Program-made: the position numbers and the translations under genes
The notes under the pieces: model-generated
The model's input: the letters and a program-made list of their open reading frames with translations, nothing else
The model's database searches: none
Told to the model about the DNA's origin: nothing
In this document: positions 1 through 5,474 of the stretch, in pieces
How the letters are laid out: each line of letters starts with the position of its first letter
Numbering within the stretch: position 1 is the first letter of the stretch
Origin: Acidobacteriota bacterium
Lineage (GTDB): Bacteria > Acidobacteriota > Blastocatellia > Pyrinomonadales > Pyrinomonadaceae
Direction of reading: 5' to 3'
DNA length: 6,016 nucleotides
Assembly (NCBI GenBank): GCA_019247865.1
Contig: JAFBAJ010000527.1
Span: 1 to 6,016 of the forward strand

Positions 1-999
1 AACCGGATGGTCGAGCTTGTCTTTGATGAATGCGGGATGACCGGCAACGACCTGTTCAAGGAAGCGCAGCGCCGCGTGCGCTGGCATTACCAGTGGGTCG
101 TCGCACATGATTTTCTGCCGCGCATCATAGATGGTGAGAGCAGGGAAGCGGGTGTTGCCGGGGGCGGCGTCGTCGGCGACATCCTGCGCCCGGACAAGTA
201 TCTCGTGAGCGGCGGGACCGGGAACCTGCTGCGTCCCAGGCTCCATTTTTATCACTGGCGCGAACAGCCTTTTCTGCCGGTCGAATTTTCTGTCGCTGCT
301 TATCGCTTCGGACACTCGATGGTCAGGCCCTCTTACTTCATCAACGACTTCGTCAGGCAACAGAACAATCACGCGCGCATCCCGCTCTTCTCTGCAAGTG
401 ATGATCCGCTGGCTAACCTGACCGGGTTTCGCCCGCTTCCTGAGAGGTGGGGGTTCCAGTGGAAATACTTTTTCGAGCTGGAGCCGGACTTTCAGCCGCA
501 GCTCAGTTACAAGATAGACACGCGGCTTTCGACGCCGCTCGGAGCTTTGCCGGGGCAATCCGACATGGCGAATCTCGCCCGGCGCAATCTCACGCGCGCC
601 TTGCGTCTGGGTCTGCCCTCCGGCCAGAACGTGGCCCGCGCGATGGGCATTGAGCCGCTCTCGGATGCAGACCTGGACCTCAGCGCACGTGGCGCGCCTG
701 ACTTTGAAGGGGACGCGCCGTTATGGTTTTACGTGCTGCGCGAAGCCGAATTGCTCGCCGGTGGACAGCATCTCGGGCCGGTGGGCGGGCGTATCGTGGC
801 CGAAGTTCTGATCGGCCTCTTGATGGGCGACCCGCTCTCGTGGCTCAACATCGAGCCCGACTGGCAGCCGACTCTCGCACACAACGGAAGATTTGGAATG
901 GCTGAGCTGATCGACTTTGCGTCTGGACTGCGAGTCCCTTCCAACGCTCCGCGGACGGGCTCAAGGGAGCTCGCGCGCTGGCGTGCTGTTTTTGGTTGA
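1..999 (+). CDS. Animal-type haem peroxidase, bacterial subfamily (5'-truncated by window edge)
   Basis: The frame is open from base 1 and enters in mid-domain, so the true start lies upstream and the ATG at 7 is probably internal. The family (An_peroxidase, peroxinectin/myeloperoxidase-like) oxidises substrates with H2O2 at a covalently or tightly bound haem. Visible family segments, numbered from the Met at base 7, are RRVRWHYQWVVAHDFLPRII (about 22-41), AYRFGHSMVRPSY (about 98-110), which carries the likely proximal haem ligand His103, RPLPERWGFQWKYFFEL (about 142-158), and the C-terminal LGPVGGRIVAEVLIGLL (about 257-273). The catalytic distal His/Arg region would be off the left edge and cannot be checked. 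No frameshift or internal stop is visible. A strong hairpin follows 21 nt after the stop. The physiological substrate is unknown. Family assignment is firm; completeness and activity are not shown. Confidence 0.9.
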   Translation, partial: NRMVELVFDECGMTGNDLFKEAQRRVRWHYQWVVAHDFLPRIIDGESREAGVAGGGVVGDILRPDKYLVSGGTGNLLRPRLHFYHWREQPFLPVEFSVAAYRFGHSMVRPSYFINDFVRQQNNHARIPLFSASDDPLANLTGFRPLPERWGFQWKYFFELEPDFQPQLSYKIDTRLSTPLGALPGQSDMANLARRNLTRALRLGLPSGQNVARAMGIEPLSDADLDLSARGAPDFEGDAPLWFYVLREAELLAGGQHLGPVGGRIVAEVLIGLLMGDPLSWLNIEPDWQPTLAHNGRFGMAELIDFASGLRVPSNAPRTGSRELARWRAVFG

Positions 1000-1020
1000 G
1001 GGCGAGGGCTCAAAAAAGCT

Positions 1021-1059
1021 AAAGACGAGCGCACGCTTCAGAAACGTGCGCTCGTCTTT
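1021..1059. terminator. Bidirectional intrinsic terminator between convergent genes
   Basis: A perfect 15-bp inverted repeat (1021-1035 with 1045-1059) encloses a 9-nt loop. The stem contains a GC-rich core (GACGAGCGCACG). On the + strand it is followed by TTTGTTTG. On the - strand the stem is followed by the complement of an A-run at 1013-1018, giving a T-tract. It sits between the peroxidase stop (999) and the - strand gene stop (1095), so it can serve both convergent transcripts. Confidence 0.85.
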
Positions 1060-1094
1060 GTTTGCCTGAACTCAATCGCAGTCAGTGGTGACTT

Positions 1095-2003
1095 TTACGG
1101 CTGAGCTCCAATCGGCGTTTGACATGGCGTCGGCGTCGGCGAAGGCATGTGTTTACGCCACCTGTCCTCTTCGCTCGGCGGGGTCGGACGAAAAACGCCG
1201 CCCGAGAGCGACCAGGGAGTGCCGCTCGACGTGAGCTTGATCGGAGCCCCGCCGCCGGTCGCATCCGGATTGGAAGTGGCTGATGTCTGATTCACGCTTT
1301 GCACGCGGCTCGTCGGATTCTCTGTCTGCGCCACTGCGATGCAGGGCTTGATGAGGGAAGCCGATTGTGCCAGCGATGCCTGGCGACTTGCTTCGAGCGT
1401 GCCGGCTGGTGCGGCTCCGCGGCCGGTGTTGCCGGTGTCCCACACCTTGACCGTGCCGTCGCTGACGCGTGTAAAGGTGAAGCGCGGAATGATATTGAGC
1501 ATGGAGTCGAACTTGCCGCCGCTGCCGCTGGTGTCCGTGATGGTCATGCTTCCGGTCGAAGCCTGATACTGAGAGAGCCCGACCGCCATGTTCCAGTCTT
1601 CAGTATGGCTGTCAGCGAAAGTAATCTGGAGCGGACTCACGCTCGCCAGCGAAAGCCCGACGACTGTGAGCGAGGTCGTGCCGGGAGTGGTCACGTCCTC
1701 ATTGCGCTGGATGACCGTGTCGGCTCCGCCCTGATTCGGCAGCGGGACACCCTTGAGCGGCACCGCGCCGCTGTACGCATTGGAGCCGGTGCCGAACAGG
1801 CCCGCCGGAATCGGGCCGTCGGTAAAGTTGTGGTAGGTGTTGCCATCGCTGGGCGTGGTGAAGGTGTCATAGCCTTTCGGCACGAAGACACCGGTCGCGC
1901 CGTTCGTCGTCCCTCCTGTTTTCACCAAAAAAAGAATGGTTACAGTTAAGGCCAGCCCCAGTGCTACACCTTTACCATAGTATTTCAAATCGCCTTTTCG
2001 CAT
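1095..2003 (-). CDS. Uncharacterised exported protein with Thr/Pro-rich C-terminus
   Basis: This 302-residue protein is not one I can name. The start at 2003 is chosen because a near-perfect Shine-Dalgarno lies 7 nt upstream and because the N-terminus then reads as an export signal or signal anchor: basic residues 2-11 (MRKGDLKYYGKG), then a hydrophobic stretch at about 13-27 (VALGLALTVTILFLV). An in-frame ATG at 2045 lacks these supports. There is no lipobox Cys near the N-terminus. The rest is rich in Gly, Ser and Thr and likely forms beta structure. Notable segments are GYDTFTTPSDGNTYHNF (about 44-60), DTVIQRNEDV (95-104) and WDTGNTGRG (188-196). The tail carries PSPTPTPC (287-294) with Cys294; the only other Cys is 221. 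It is probably anchored in or exported across the cytoplasmic membrane. It is transcribed divergently from the NtrC-type regulator and ends at the shared terminator. Function unknown. Confidence 0.75.
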   Translation of the reverse strand: MRKGDLKYYGKGVALGLALTVTILFLVKTGGTTNGATGVFVPKGYDTFTTPSDGNTYHNFTDGPIPAGLFGTGSNAYSGAVPLKGVPLPNQGGADTVIQRNEDVTTPGTTSLTVVGLSLASVSPLQITFADSHTEDWNMAVGLSQYQASTGSMTITDTSGSGGKFDSMLNIIPRFTFTRVSDGTVKVWDTGNTGRGAAPAGTLEASRQASLAQSASLIKPCIAVAQTENPTSRVQSVNQTSATSNPDATGGGAPIKLTSSGTPWSLSGGVFRPTPPSEEDRWRKHMPSPTPTPCQTPIGAQP

Positions 2004-2010
2004 TCTCCTA

Positions 2011-2020
2011 ACCTCCTTTT
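2011..2020 (-). promoter_or_regulatory. Strong Shine-Dalgarno of the exported-protein gene
   Basis: On the - strand the sequence reads AAAAGGAGGT followed by a 7-nt spacer and ATG at 2003. This is an almost complete match to the anti-SD at ideal spacing. It decides the start codon in favour of 2003 over 2045. A small hairpin (CCGCGT 2022-2027 with ACGCGG 2032-2037) lies immediately upstream. Confidence 0.85.
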
Positions 2021-2045
2021 GCCGCGTCGCAACGCGGACTGACAC

Positions 2046-2449
2046 ACAATGGACTTGAGAGTTTGACTACAGAGTGTTTCTCAAGTTGAGTAATCTCGTT
2101 GTCCATATACAAACACAGAGGCCGGTTCTCATGCTTCTTTCATCTTGCTCAATTAGCTCTTGCATTCCTGGCCGATTTTTTCTACTCTCTTGGGGTCTCA
2201 TAAAAGGTCTGAAACATCCTCTTATTGTTCTTCACATCTGGTTCGTGGGAGGCCAATTATGTTTTGTTTCCTGACGCTTATTTGATGGTGCTCGAATTTC
2301 AACCCAGCCTGAGCGGTCGTTTTCTCGCGACGATTGAATCGATGGAGCTTTTTCTAGCTTGCTCAAGTCTCACGTGCGAAACCTAGTTTGACTTGCCCTA
2401 ACGCGCCCGGTATTTGCCCAGAAGCGGGGCCAACACATGACCGCACACT
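2046..2449. other. Divergent intergenic region with no convincing gene
   Basis: This stretch is visibly AT-richer than its flanks, and I see no ORF in it with a ribosome binding site or protein-like composition. It should hold promoters for both the exported protein (-) and the regulator (+). Visible elements are an 8-bp inverted repeat ACTTGAGA/TCTCAAGT (2053-2060 with 2079-2086), a further CTCAAGT copy at 2362-2368, and an 11-bp palindrome CGATTGAATCG (2331-2341). A weak sigma-70-like pair for the + strand is TTGACT (2388-2393), 17 nt, TATTTG (2411-2416). I found no sigma-54 promoter consensus on either strand. An undetected small RNA cannot be excluded. Confidence 0.5.
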
Positions 2450-2511
2450 CACGCTTTGAGCCCCACCTCAAAGCGCGTGCTCTGTGATGGCTGAAGCCGG
2501 AAGGTTCAGCC
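2450..2511 (+). promoter_or_regulatory. Two tandem hairpins in the leader of the sigma-54 activator gene
   Basis: The first hairpin pairs CGCTTTGAG (2452-2460) with CTCAAAGCG (2467-2475) around a 6-nt loop; a further CA/TG pairing across a 2-nt bulge would extend it. The second pairs GGCTGAA (2489-2495) with TTCAGCC (2505-2511); two more C-G pairs would close a GGAA loop of GNRA type. They end 9 nt before the purine-rich ribosome binding site (about 2520-2527). There is no T-run after either, so they look more like leader structure than terminators. A regulatory role is inferred, not shown. Confidence 0.45.
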
Positions 2512-2535
2512 GTCTCTACAGGAAAGGGCAAAACT

Positions 2536-3945
2536 ATGAAGCCGGCAAAGTTTTTATTGCTTGGTTCAGGCGGGTTGGCGACCTCGCTGCGTGCCATCCT
2601 CGAATCAGCCTGCGCAGACATTCGACTCACACAGGAACCGTTAGACGAATCCGAAGCGGGCTTTGAGGTGCAGGCTGCGCTCACACGCCTGAAGAACTCC
2701 GAAACGGATCTCTGTTTTATCATTCTCTCCGAAAGCTCATTGAGACAGCCGGAGCCGTTGTTTCAACTGATGAGAGAGGCTGCATCCGTCCCCATCATCT
2801 TCGTCGTCGAAAAGAGCGAGCCGGAGCTGCTGCACAGGCTCATCGAAGGCAGGCAGGCGGATTTCATCGCCGCGCCATTGCAAACGGCCGAGCTGCTGGA
2901 GCGCATCTGGCCTCTGATCGACGCTTCAACGCGTCAGGCTGCGTTGGCGCAAAGGCTCAAGGAGCGATACGGCTTGAGCCGGCTGATCGGGGAGAGCGAG
3001 AAATTCCTGGCCGAGATCAACAGCATTCCGCGCGTCGCCAAGTGTGACGCGAGCGTGCTGATTTCCGGCGAGACCGGAACCGGGAAGGAGCTTTGCGCGC
3101 GCGCCATTCATTATTTGAGCCCGCGCACCTTCAAGCCCTTCGTCCCGGTCAACTGTGGAGCTGTGCCCGTCGAACTGATCGAGAATGAACTGTTCGGCCA
3201 TAAGAGCGGCGCGTTCACCGGCGCGACGACCTCAGAACATGGACTGATCCGTGAAGCTGACGGCGGCACACTCTTTCTGGACGAGATCGATCATCTCCCG
3301 ACGCTCGCTCAGGTCAAGCTGCTGCGCTTCCTGCAGGACAAAGAATACAGGCCGCTCGGCTCCCATAAAACGCAGACGGCCGATGTCCGTGTCATCGCCG
3401 CCACCAGCATCGACCCGGAAGAGGCTTCACAGCGGGGCATCATTCGCCAGGACCTTTTTTACCGGCTCAACGTCATCTCGCTGGTGCTGCCGCCACTCAG
3501 AGAGCGCAAAGAAGATATTCTGCTCCTGGCTCATCACTTCCTCTCCGTCTACGCGACAAAATTTCAGAAGTCTGTGCAGGGTTTCTCTGCCGAAGCCAAA
3601 CAGAGGCTGGTGATGTACGACTGGCCGGGCAACGTCAGAGAACTGGAGCATGTCGTCGAACGTGCCGTCGTGTTGACGGATAATGAGCTGATCCAGGGCG
3701 CGGACGTGATCCAGTCGCGCCGCAAGGCGCAGTCTCCGCTCGAATCCTTCAGCGTCGCCAAGACCAGGTTCATCGCTCAATTTGAGCGCCGCTATATAGA
3801 AGACCTGTTGCTGGCTTATGAGGGCAACGTGACGCGTGCCGCCGCCGCCGCACGCAAGAATCGCCGCGCCCTGTGGGAACTCATCCGCAAACACCGGATT
3901 GATATGCAGGGCATCAGGTCGCTCGCTAAAAATAATCATGCTTGA
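2536..3945 (+). CDS. Sigma-54-dependent activator (NtrC family) with degenerate receiver domain
   Basis: This 469-residue protein has three parts. Residues 1-130 resemble a response-regulator receiver but lack its chemistry: LLLGSGG (7-13) replaces the acidic pair, Ile63 or a neighbour stands at the phospho-Asp position, Val91 replaces the conserved Thr/Ser, and Ala113 in FIAAP replaces the Lys. Residues about 148-390 are the AAA+ sigma-54 interaction domain: Walker A GETGTGKE (178-185), the sigma-54 contact loop GAFTGA (225-230), Walker B GGTLFLDE (243-250), a likely arginine finger among R304/R310, and sensor II WPGNVREL (363-370). Residues about 415-455 form a Fis-type helix-turn-helix. 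The protein should drive ATP-dependent open-complex formation by sigma-54 RNA polymerase at target promoters. With a dead receiver, control is probably by ligand, partner protein or expression level. A ribosome binding site (GGAAAGG, 2521-2527) supports the start. No histidine kinase lies beside it, and its targets are not evident here. Confidence 0.92.
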   Translation: MKPAKFLLLGSGGLATSLRAILESACADIRLTQEPLDESEAGFEVQAALTRLKNSETDLCFIILSESSLRQPEPLFQLMREAASVPIIFVVEKSEPELLHRLIEGRQADFIAAPLQTAELLERIWPLIDASTRQAALAQRLKERYGLSRLIGESEKFLAEINSIPRVAKCDASVLISGETGTGKELCARAIHYLSPRTFKPFVPVNCGAVPVELIENELFGHKSGAFTGATTSEHGLIREADGGTLFLDEIDHLPTLAQVKLLRFLQDKEYRPLGSHKTQTADVRVIAATSIDPEEASQRGIIRQDLFYRLNVISLVLPPLRERKEDILLLAHHFLSVYATKFQKSVQGFSAEAKQRLVMYDWPGNVRELEHVVERAVVLTDNELIQGADVIQSRRKAQSPLESFSVAKTRFIAQFERRYIEDLLLAYEGNVTRAAAAARKNRRALWELIRKHRIDMQGIRSLAKNNHA

Positions 3946-3947
3946 TT

Positions 3948-4009
3948 AGGAGTCGGGTCTTTGGCCTTACGTCTTCGCACCAAGACCAAAGGCCAAAGAC
4001 CCGACTCCT
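3948..4009. repeat. Large palindromic hairpin element immediately after the regulator gene
   Basis: Perfect 21-bp arms (3948-3968 and 3989-4009) enclose a 20-nt loop that itself holds a 5-bp stem (GTCTT 3971-3975 with AAGAC 3982-3986). The arms begin AGGAGTCGGGTC and end GACCCGACTCCT. It starts 2 nt after the regulator's stop codon. No T-tract follows, so it is not a standard intrinsic terminator, though it could stop transcription or protect the 3' end of the mRNA. Its size and perfection suggest a dispersed REP- or MITE-like repeat; copy number cannot be judged from one window. Confidence 0.85.
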
Positions 4010-4095
4010 GCTCCCTGTGAGACAATTTCAGACCGCCCATACGAGTCTTTGTCCTATCTCTATCTCATCTCATTCAAAAGCCTTACAGGCATTCG

Positions 4096-4154
4096 CCGAA
4101 TACGGTGTGACAAAAATCAGGATAGTCGCGTTTCCGAATACGTGGAAATTTCCA
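4096..4154. promoter_or_regulatory. Candidate operator cluster upstream of the winged-helix gene
   Basis: The sequence CCGAATACG occurs twice as a direct repeat (4096-4104 and 4134-4142). The second copy runs into a perfect 12-bp palindrome TGGAAATTTCCA (4143-4154), and the first overlaps a palindrome ATTCG-C-CGAAT (4091-4101). Such sites can bind small dimeric regulators, and the next gene encodes one. No clear -35/-10 pair was identified, so the regulatory role is speculative. Confidence 0.3.
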
Positions 4155-4220
4155 TTTCATCGGATGGCTCGGTGATTGCTTGTCTAAGGTTTTGAAGTCT
4201 AAAGAATTCGGCCTCATCAC

Positions 4221-4490
4221 ATGCCCCGCGGAGAAACAGAAAGTCTCTATGAAATTCTGCGCTACTTAAAAGAGCATCCGGATGCCAGGGATACCGTCGA
4301 AGGGATCAGCTGGTGGCTACTTGAGCAGCGTATGAATGATTGCGTCAGCGATGTGCAAAGCACGCTGGCGCAACTCTTGGCGCAGGGCTTGTTGCTTGAG
4401 ATTGAGGGCGTGGATGAACGCCGCCATTATCAACTCAACAAGAGTCGGCTGGACGAAATTAATTTGATGCTGCGCAGGCGTGACCTCTAA
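4221..4490 (+). CDS. Small winged-helix DNA-binding protein
   Basis: This is an 89-residue protein with a predicted fold of three helices and a wing. Helix 1 is about 8-17 (SLYEILRYLKEH). A turn and helix 2 lie at about 25-37. A likely recognition helix is at about 41-55 (CVSDVQSTLAQLLAQ), and a beta wing at about 56-72 (GLLLEIEGVDERRHYQLN). A charged C-terminal helix follows (73-87). The pattern of 'L..L..QGLL....' before a hairpin ending in 'YQLN' is typical of winged-helix regulators such as MarR/PadR-like or ArsR-like small proteins, but I cannot assign a family. The start at 4221 lacks a clear Shine-Dalgarno, so a leaderless or weakly translated message is possible. Composition is charged and soluble. 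An IS element begins 17 bp after its stop. Target unknown; autoregulation through the upstream palindromes is a guess. Confidence 0.65.
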   Translation: MPRGETESLYEILRYLKEHPDARDTVEGISWWLLEQRMNDCVSDVQSTLAQLLAQGLLLEIEGVDERRHYQLNKSRLDEINLMLRRRDL

Positions 4491-4507
4491 CTCCTGATAA
4501 AAAAAAT

Positions 4508-4526
4508 GGCTCTAGTGTAGCAAAGC
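4508..4526 (+). repeat. IS left terminal inverted repeat
   Basis: GGCTCTAGTGTAGCAAAGC matches the reverse complement of the right end without mismatch. It ends 4 nt before the transposase stop codon complement (4531-4533). An imperfect hairpin (CTCTAGTG 4510-4517 with CATTAGAG 4529-4536) spans the repeat and that stop. Confidence 0.92.
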
Positions 4527-4530
4527 TGCA

Positions 4531-5208
4531 TTAGAGTGGATGCTTTTCAAGTAGTTTCACCAACTCTCGATACAGACTCTTGTGTCGCTGATTGAATCTG
4601 TACTCGCATTCCTTGAGATGCAAGTAGAAAGTATGCGTCGGAATGCCATTGAACTTTTGCAGCCTTCGTTTCGCACTCGACCAGAAGCTTTCAATGCCAT
4701 TGATATGACTTTGATCATTGGCAAACTCGTTGTCCGAATGTAGCACCCTGAAATGCTTCGAGTAACCGACATCAACCAGTCCGTCATAGCCGCGCCAGCC
4801 GTCCGAATGAATCACGGTCTCAAGCGCAACATGTCCGCGAATCACCTTTTGCAGTGTGCGTTTACGGCAATCTGGCACGACCTCGGTATAGACCGAGCCA
4901 TTGCGTTTGAAGATGCTGAAGACAATAGTCTTGCCACTGGCTCCGCGTCCTCGTTTGCCTCGGACGCGACGCGCGCCAAAGTAAGACTCGTCAACTTCAA
5001 CCTCGCCGGCAAAGGGCGAGGCACGTTCACATTCTTGCGCGACCCGCTGGCGGATTTTGACAAAGAGCACGGTCACCGAGCGACGCGTCAAACCAGTCAG
5101 TTCGGCTGTTTTACTGGCCGTCAAATCATGTGCGAAATAGCGGATGACTTGGCGCGTTTTACGTTCACTAATTTTGGAACATCTGTAATAGCGATTTAGT
5201 TGTTCCAT
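4531..5208 (-). CDS. IS1595-family transposase (ISXO2-like DDE domain)
   Basis: The enzyme cuts and rejoins the element's ends as a DDE-type transposase. The 225-residue protein opens with NRYYRCSKISERKTRQVI (about 5-22), matching the N-terminus of IS1016-type enzymes, followed by a helix-turn-helix (about 28-50, LTASKTAELTGLTRRSV). Catalytic candidates are Asp73 in VDESYFG, Asp136 in HSDGWRGYD, and Glu173 or Asn170 in HINGIESFW, the last being the family's third active-site motif. KRGRGASGK (85-93) is also characteristic. It is full length with no frameshift. An upstream in-frame TAA a few codons before the ATG at 5208 fixes this as the first possible start; no good Shine-Dalgarno is visible, which suits the low expression usual for IS enzymes. 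It lies antisense to the flanking genes and appears functional. Confidence 0.93.
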   Translation of the reverse strand: MEQLNRYYRCSKISERKTRQVIRYFAHDLTASKTAELTGLTRRSVTVLFVKIRQRVAQECERASPFAGEVEVDESYFGARRVRGKRGRGASGKTIVFSIFKRNGSVYTEVVPDCRKRTLQKVIRGHVALETVIHSDGWRGYDGLVDVGYSKHFRVLHSDNEFANDQSHINGIESFWSSAKRRLQKFNGIPTHTFYLHLKECEYRFNQRHKSLYRELVKLLEKHPL

Positions 5209-5219
5209 TCCAGTAGCTT

Positions 5220-5239
5220 AGCACTTTCTTTCAAGTGCT
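5220..5239 (-). promoter_or_regulatory. Subterminal hairpin in the transposase leader
   Basis: A perfect 7-bp stem (AGCACTT 5220-5226 with AAGTGCT 5233-5239) with a 6-nt loop lies between the right terminal repeat and the transposase start, overlapping the inner 3 nt of the repeat. In other ISs, leader hairpins formed by read-through transcripts limit transposase translation; that role here is inferred only. Confidence 0.4.
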
Positions 5240-5255
5240 TTGCTACACTAGAGCC
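5237..5255 (-). repeat. IS right terminal inverted repeat
   Basis: GCTTTGCTACACTAGAGCC is the exact reverse complement of the left end. It lies upstream of the transposase, so the transposase promoter probably overlaps or adjoins it. Outside it the sequence TTTGTTTATC is roughly inverse to the left flank GATAAAAAAAAT, which may reflect an AT-rich target rather than a longer repeat. Confidence 0.92.
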
Positions 5256-5264
5256 TTTGTTTAT

Positions 5265-5365
5265 CTCTGCGTATCCTCAGCGACTTCTCTGCGTCTCTGC
5301 GGTGAGATGATGATACAAAATACTCAACGCCGCAGGCGCAGAGTTCACGCAGAGCAAGCGCAGAG
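5265..5365. repeat. Palindromic CTCTGCG / CGCAGAG heptamer repeat
   Basis: The left half carries CTCTGCG at 5265-5271, 5287-5293 and 5295-5301, plus a one-mismatch copy CTCAGCG at 5276-5282. The right half carries the inverse CGCAGAG at 5337-5343, 5348-5354 and 5359-5365. Spacing is 11 nt between 5265, 5276 and 5287, and again between 5337, 5348 and 5359. The centre can also pair (CTGCGG...TGAG near 5298-5306 with CTCA...CCGCAG near 5323-5335). The halves can fold into one long imperfect hairpin. Similar CTCTGCG-type dispersed intergenic repeats occur in several bacterial phyla; function is unknown. Confidence 0.8.
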
Positions 5366-5421
5366 TGTTGAAGCCAGGACACTACCCTCATTTCCCCTCA
5401 AGCTTCCGGCAACTCTTTTCA

Positions 5422-5430
5422 TGCTATACT
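5422..5430 (+). promoter_or_regulatory. Extended -10 promoter for the ferredoxin-like gene
   Basis: TGCTATACT gives a TGn extension and a 5/6 match to TATAAT (TATACT, 5425-5430). No good -35 is present, which is common for extended -10 promoters. Transcription would begin near 5436-5438, giving a leader of about 38 nt to the ATG at 5475. This position argues against a start at the upstream in-frame ATG at 5421. Confidence 0.6.
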
Positions 5431-5474
5431 CGTCGCGCTTTACCAGCACGGAGCAGGCCGGAGCCGTCTTCCCG

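Larger units (their letters stand above)
4508..5255. mobile_element. Complete IS1595-family (ISXO2-like) insertion sequence, 748 bp
   Basis: The element is bounded by perfect 19-bp terminal inverted repeats and contains one intact transposase gene on the - strand that nearly fills it. Size and single-gene structure match the compact IS1016-like branch of IS1595, whose transposases lack the N-terminal zinc ribbon. The family normally makes an 8-bp target duplication, but the flanking 8-mers (AAAAAAAT on the left, TTTGTTTA on the right) do not match. It lies between the winged-helix gene and a palindromic CTCTGCG repeat and disrupts no visible gene. Confidence 0.9.

Noticed and set aside
1299..1949. 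Long + strand reading frame opposite the exported-protein gene
   Set aside because: The - strand frame has a strong ribosome binding site, a signal anchor and a terminator; the + strand frame has a low-complexity, unlikely protein composition and no ribosome binding site.
2074..2274. Short + strand frame of 66 residues in the divergent spacer
   Set aside because: No Shine-Dalgarno, no recognisable motif, and the hydrophobic composition follows from the T-rich DNA.
2388..2416. Sigma-70-like promoter TTGACT-17-TATTTG ahead of the activator gene
   Set aside because: The -10 matches only half of the consensus and lacks the final T; kept only as a mention, not as a feature.
2004..2535. Search for a sigma-54 (-24/-12) promoter next to the activator
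   Set aside because: Several TGGC or GG sites occur on both strands, but none has a TTGC element at the required spacing.
3942..4175. Short + strand frame of 77 residues after the activator
   Set aside because: It is read through the large palindrome, has no ribosome binding site and shows no protein-like pattern.
5265..5365. CRISPR array
   Set aside because: Units are only 7 bp with 1-4 nt gaps and switch orientation in the middle; there are no spacers and no cas genes.
5235..5474. Upstream extension of the ferredoxin-like gene to an ATG at 5235 or 5421
   Set aside because: The extension runs through the IS end and the CTCTGCG repeat; ATG 5421 lies upstream of the predicted transcription start, and the domain begins naturally after 5475.
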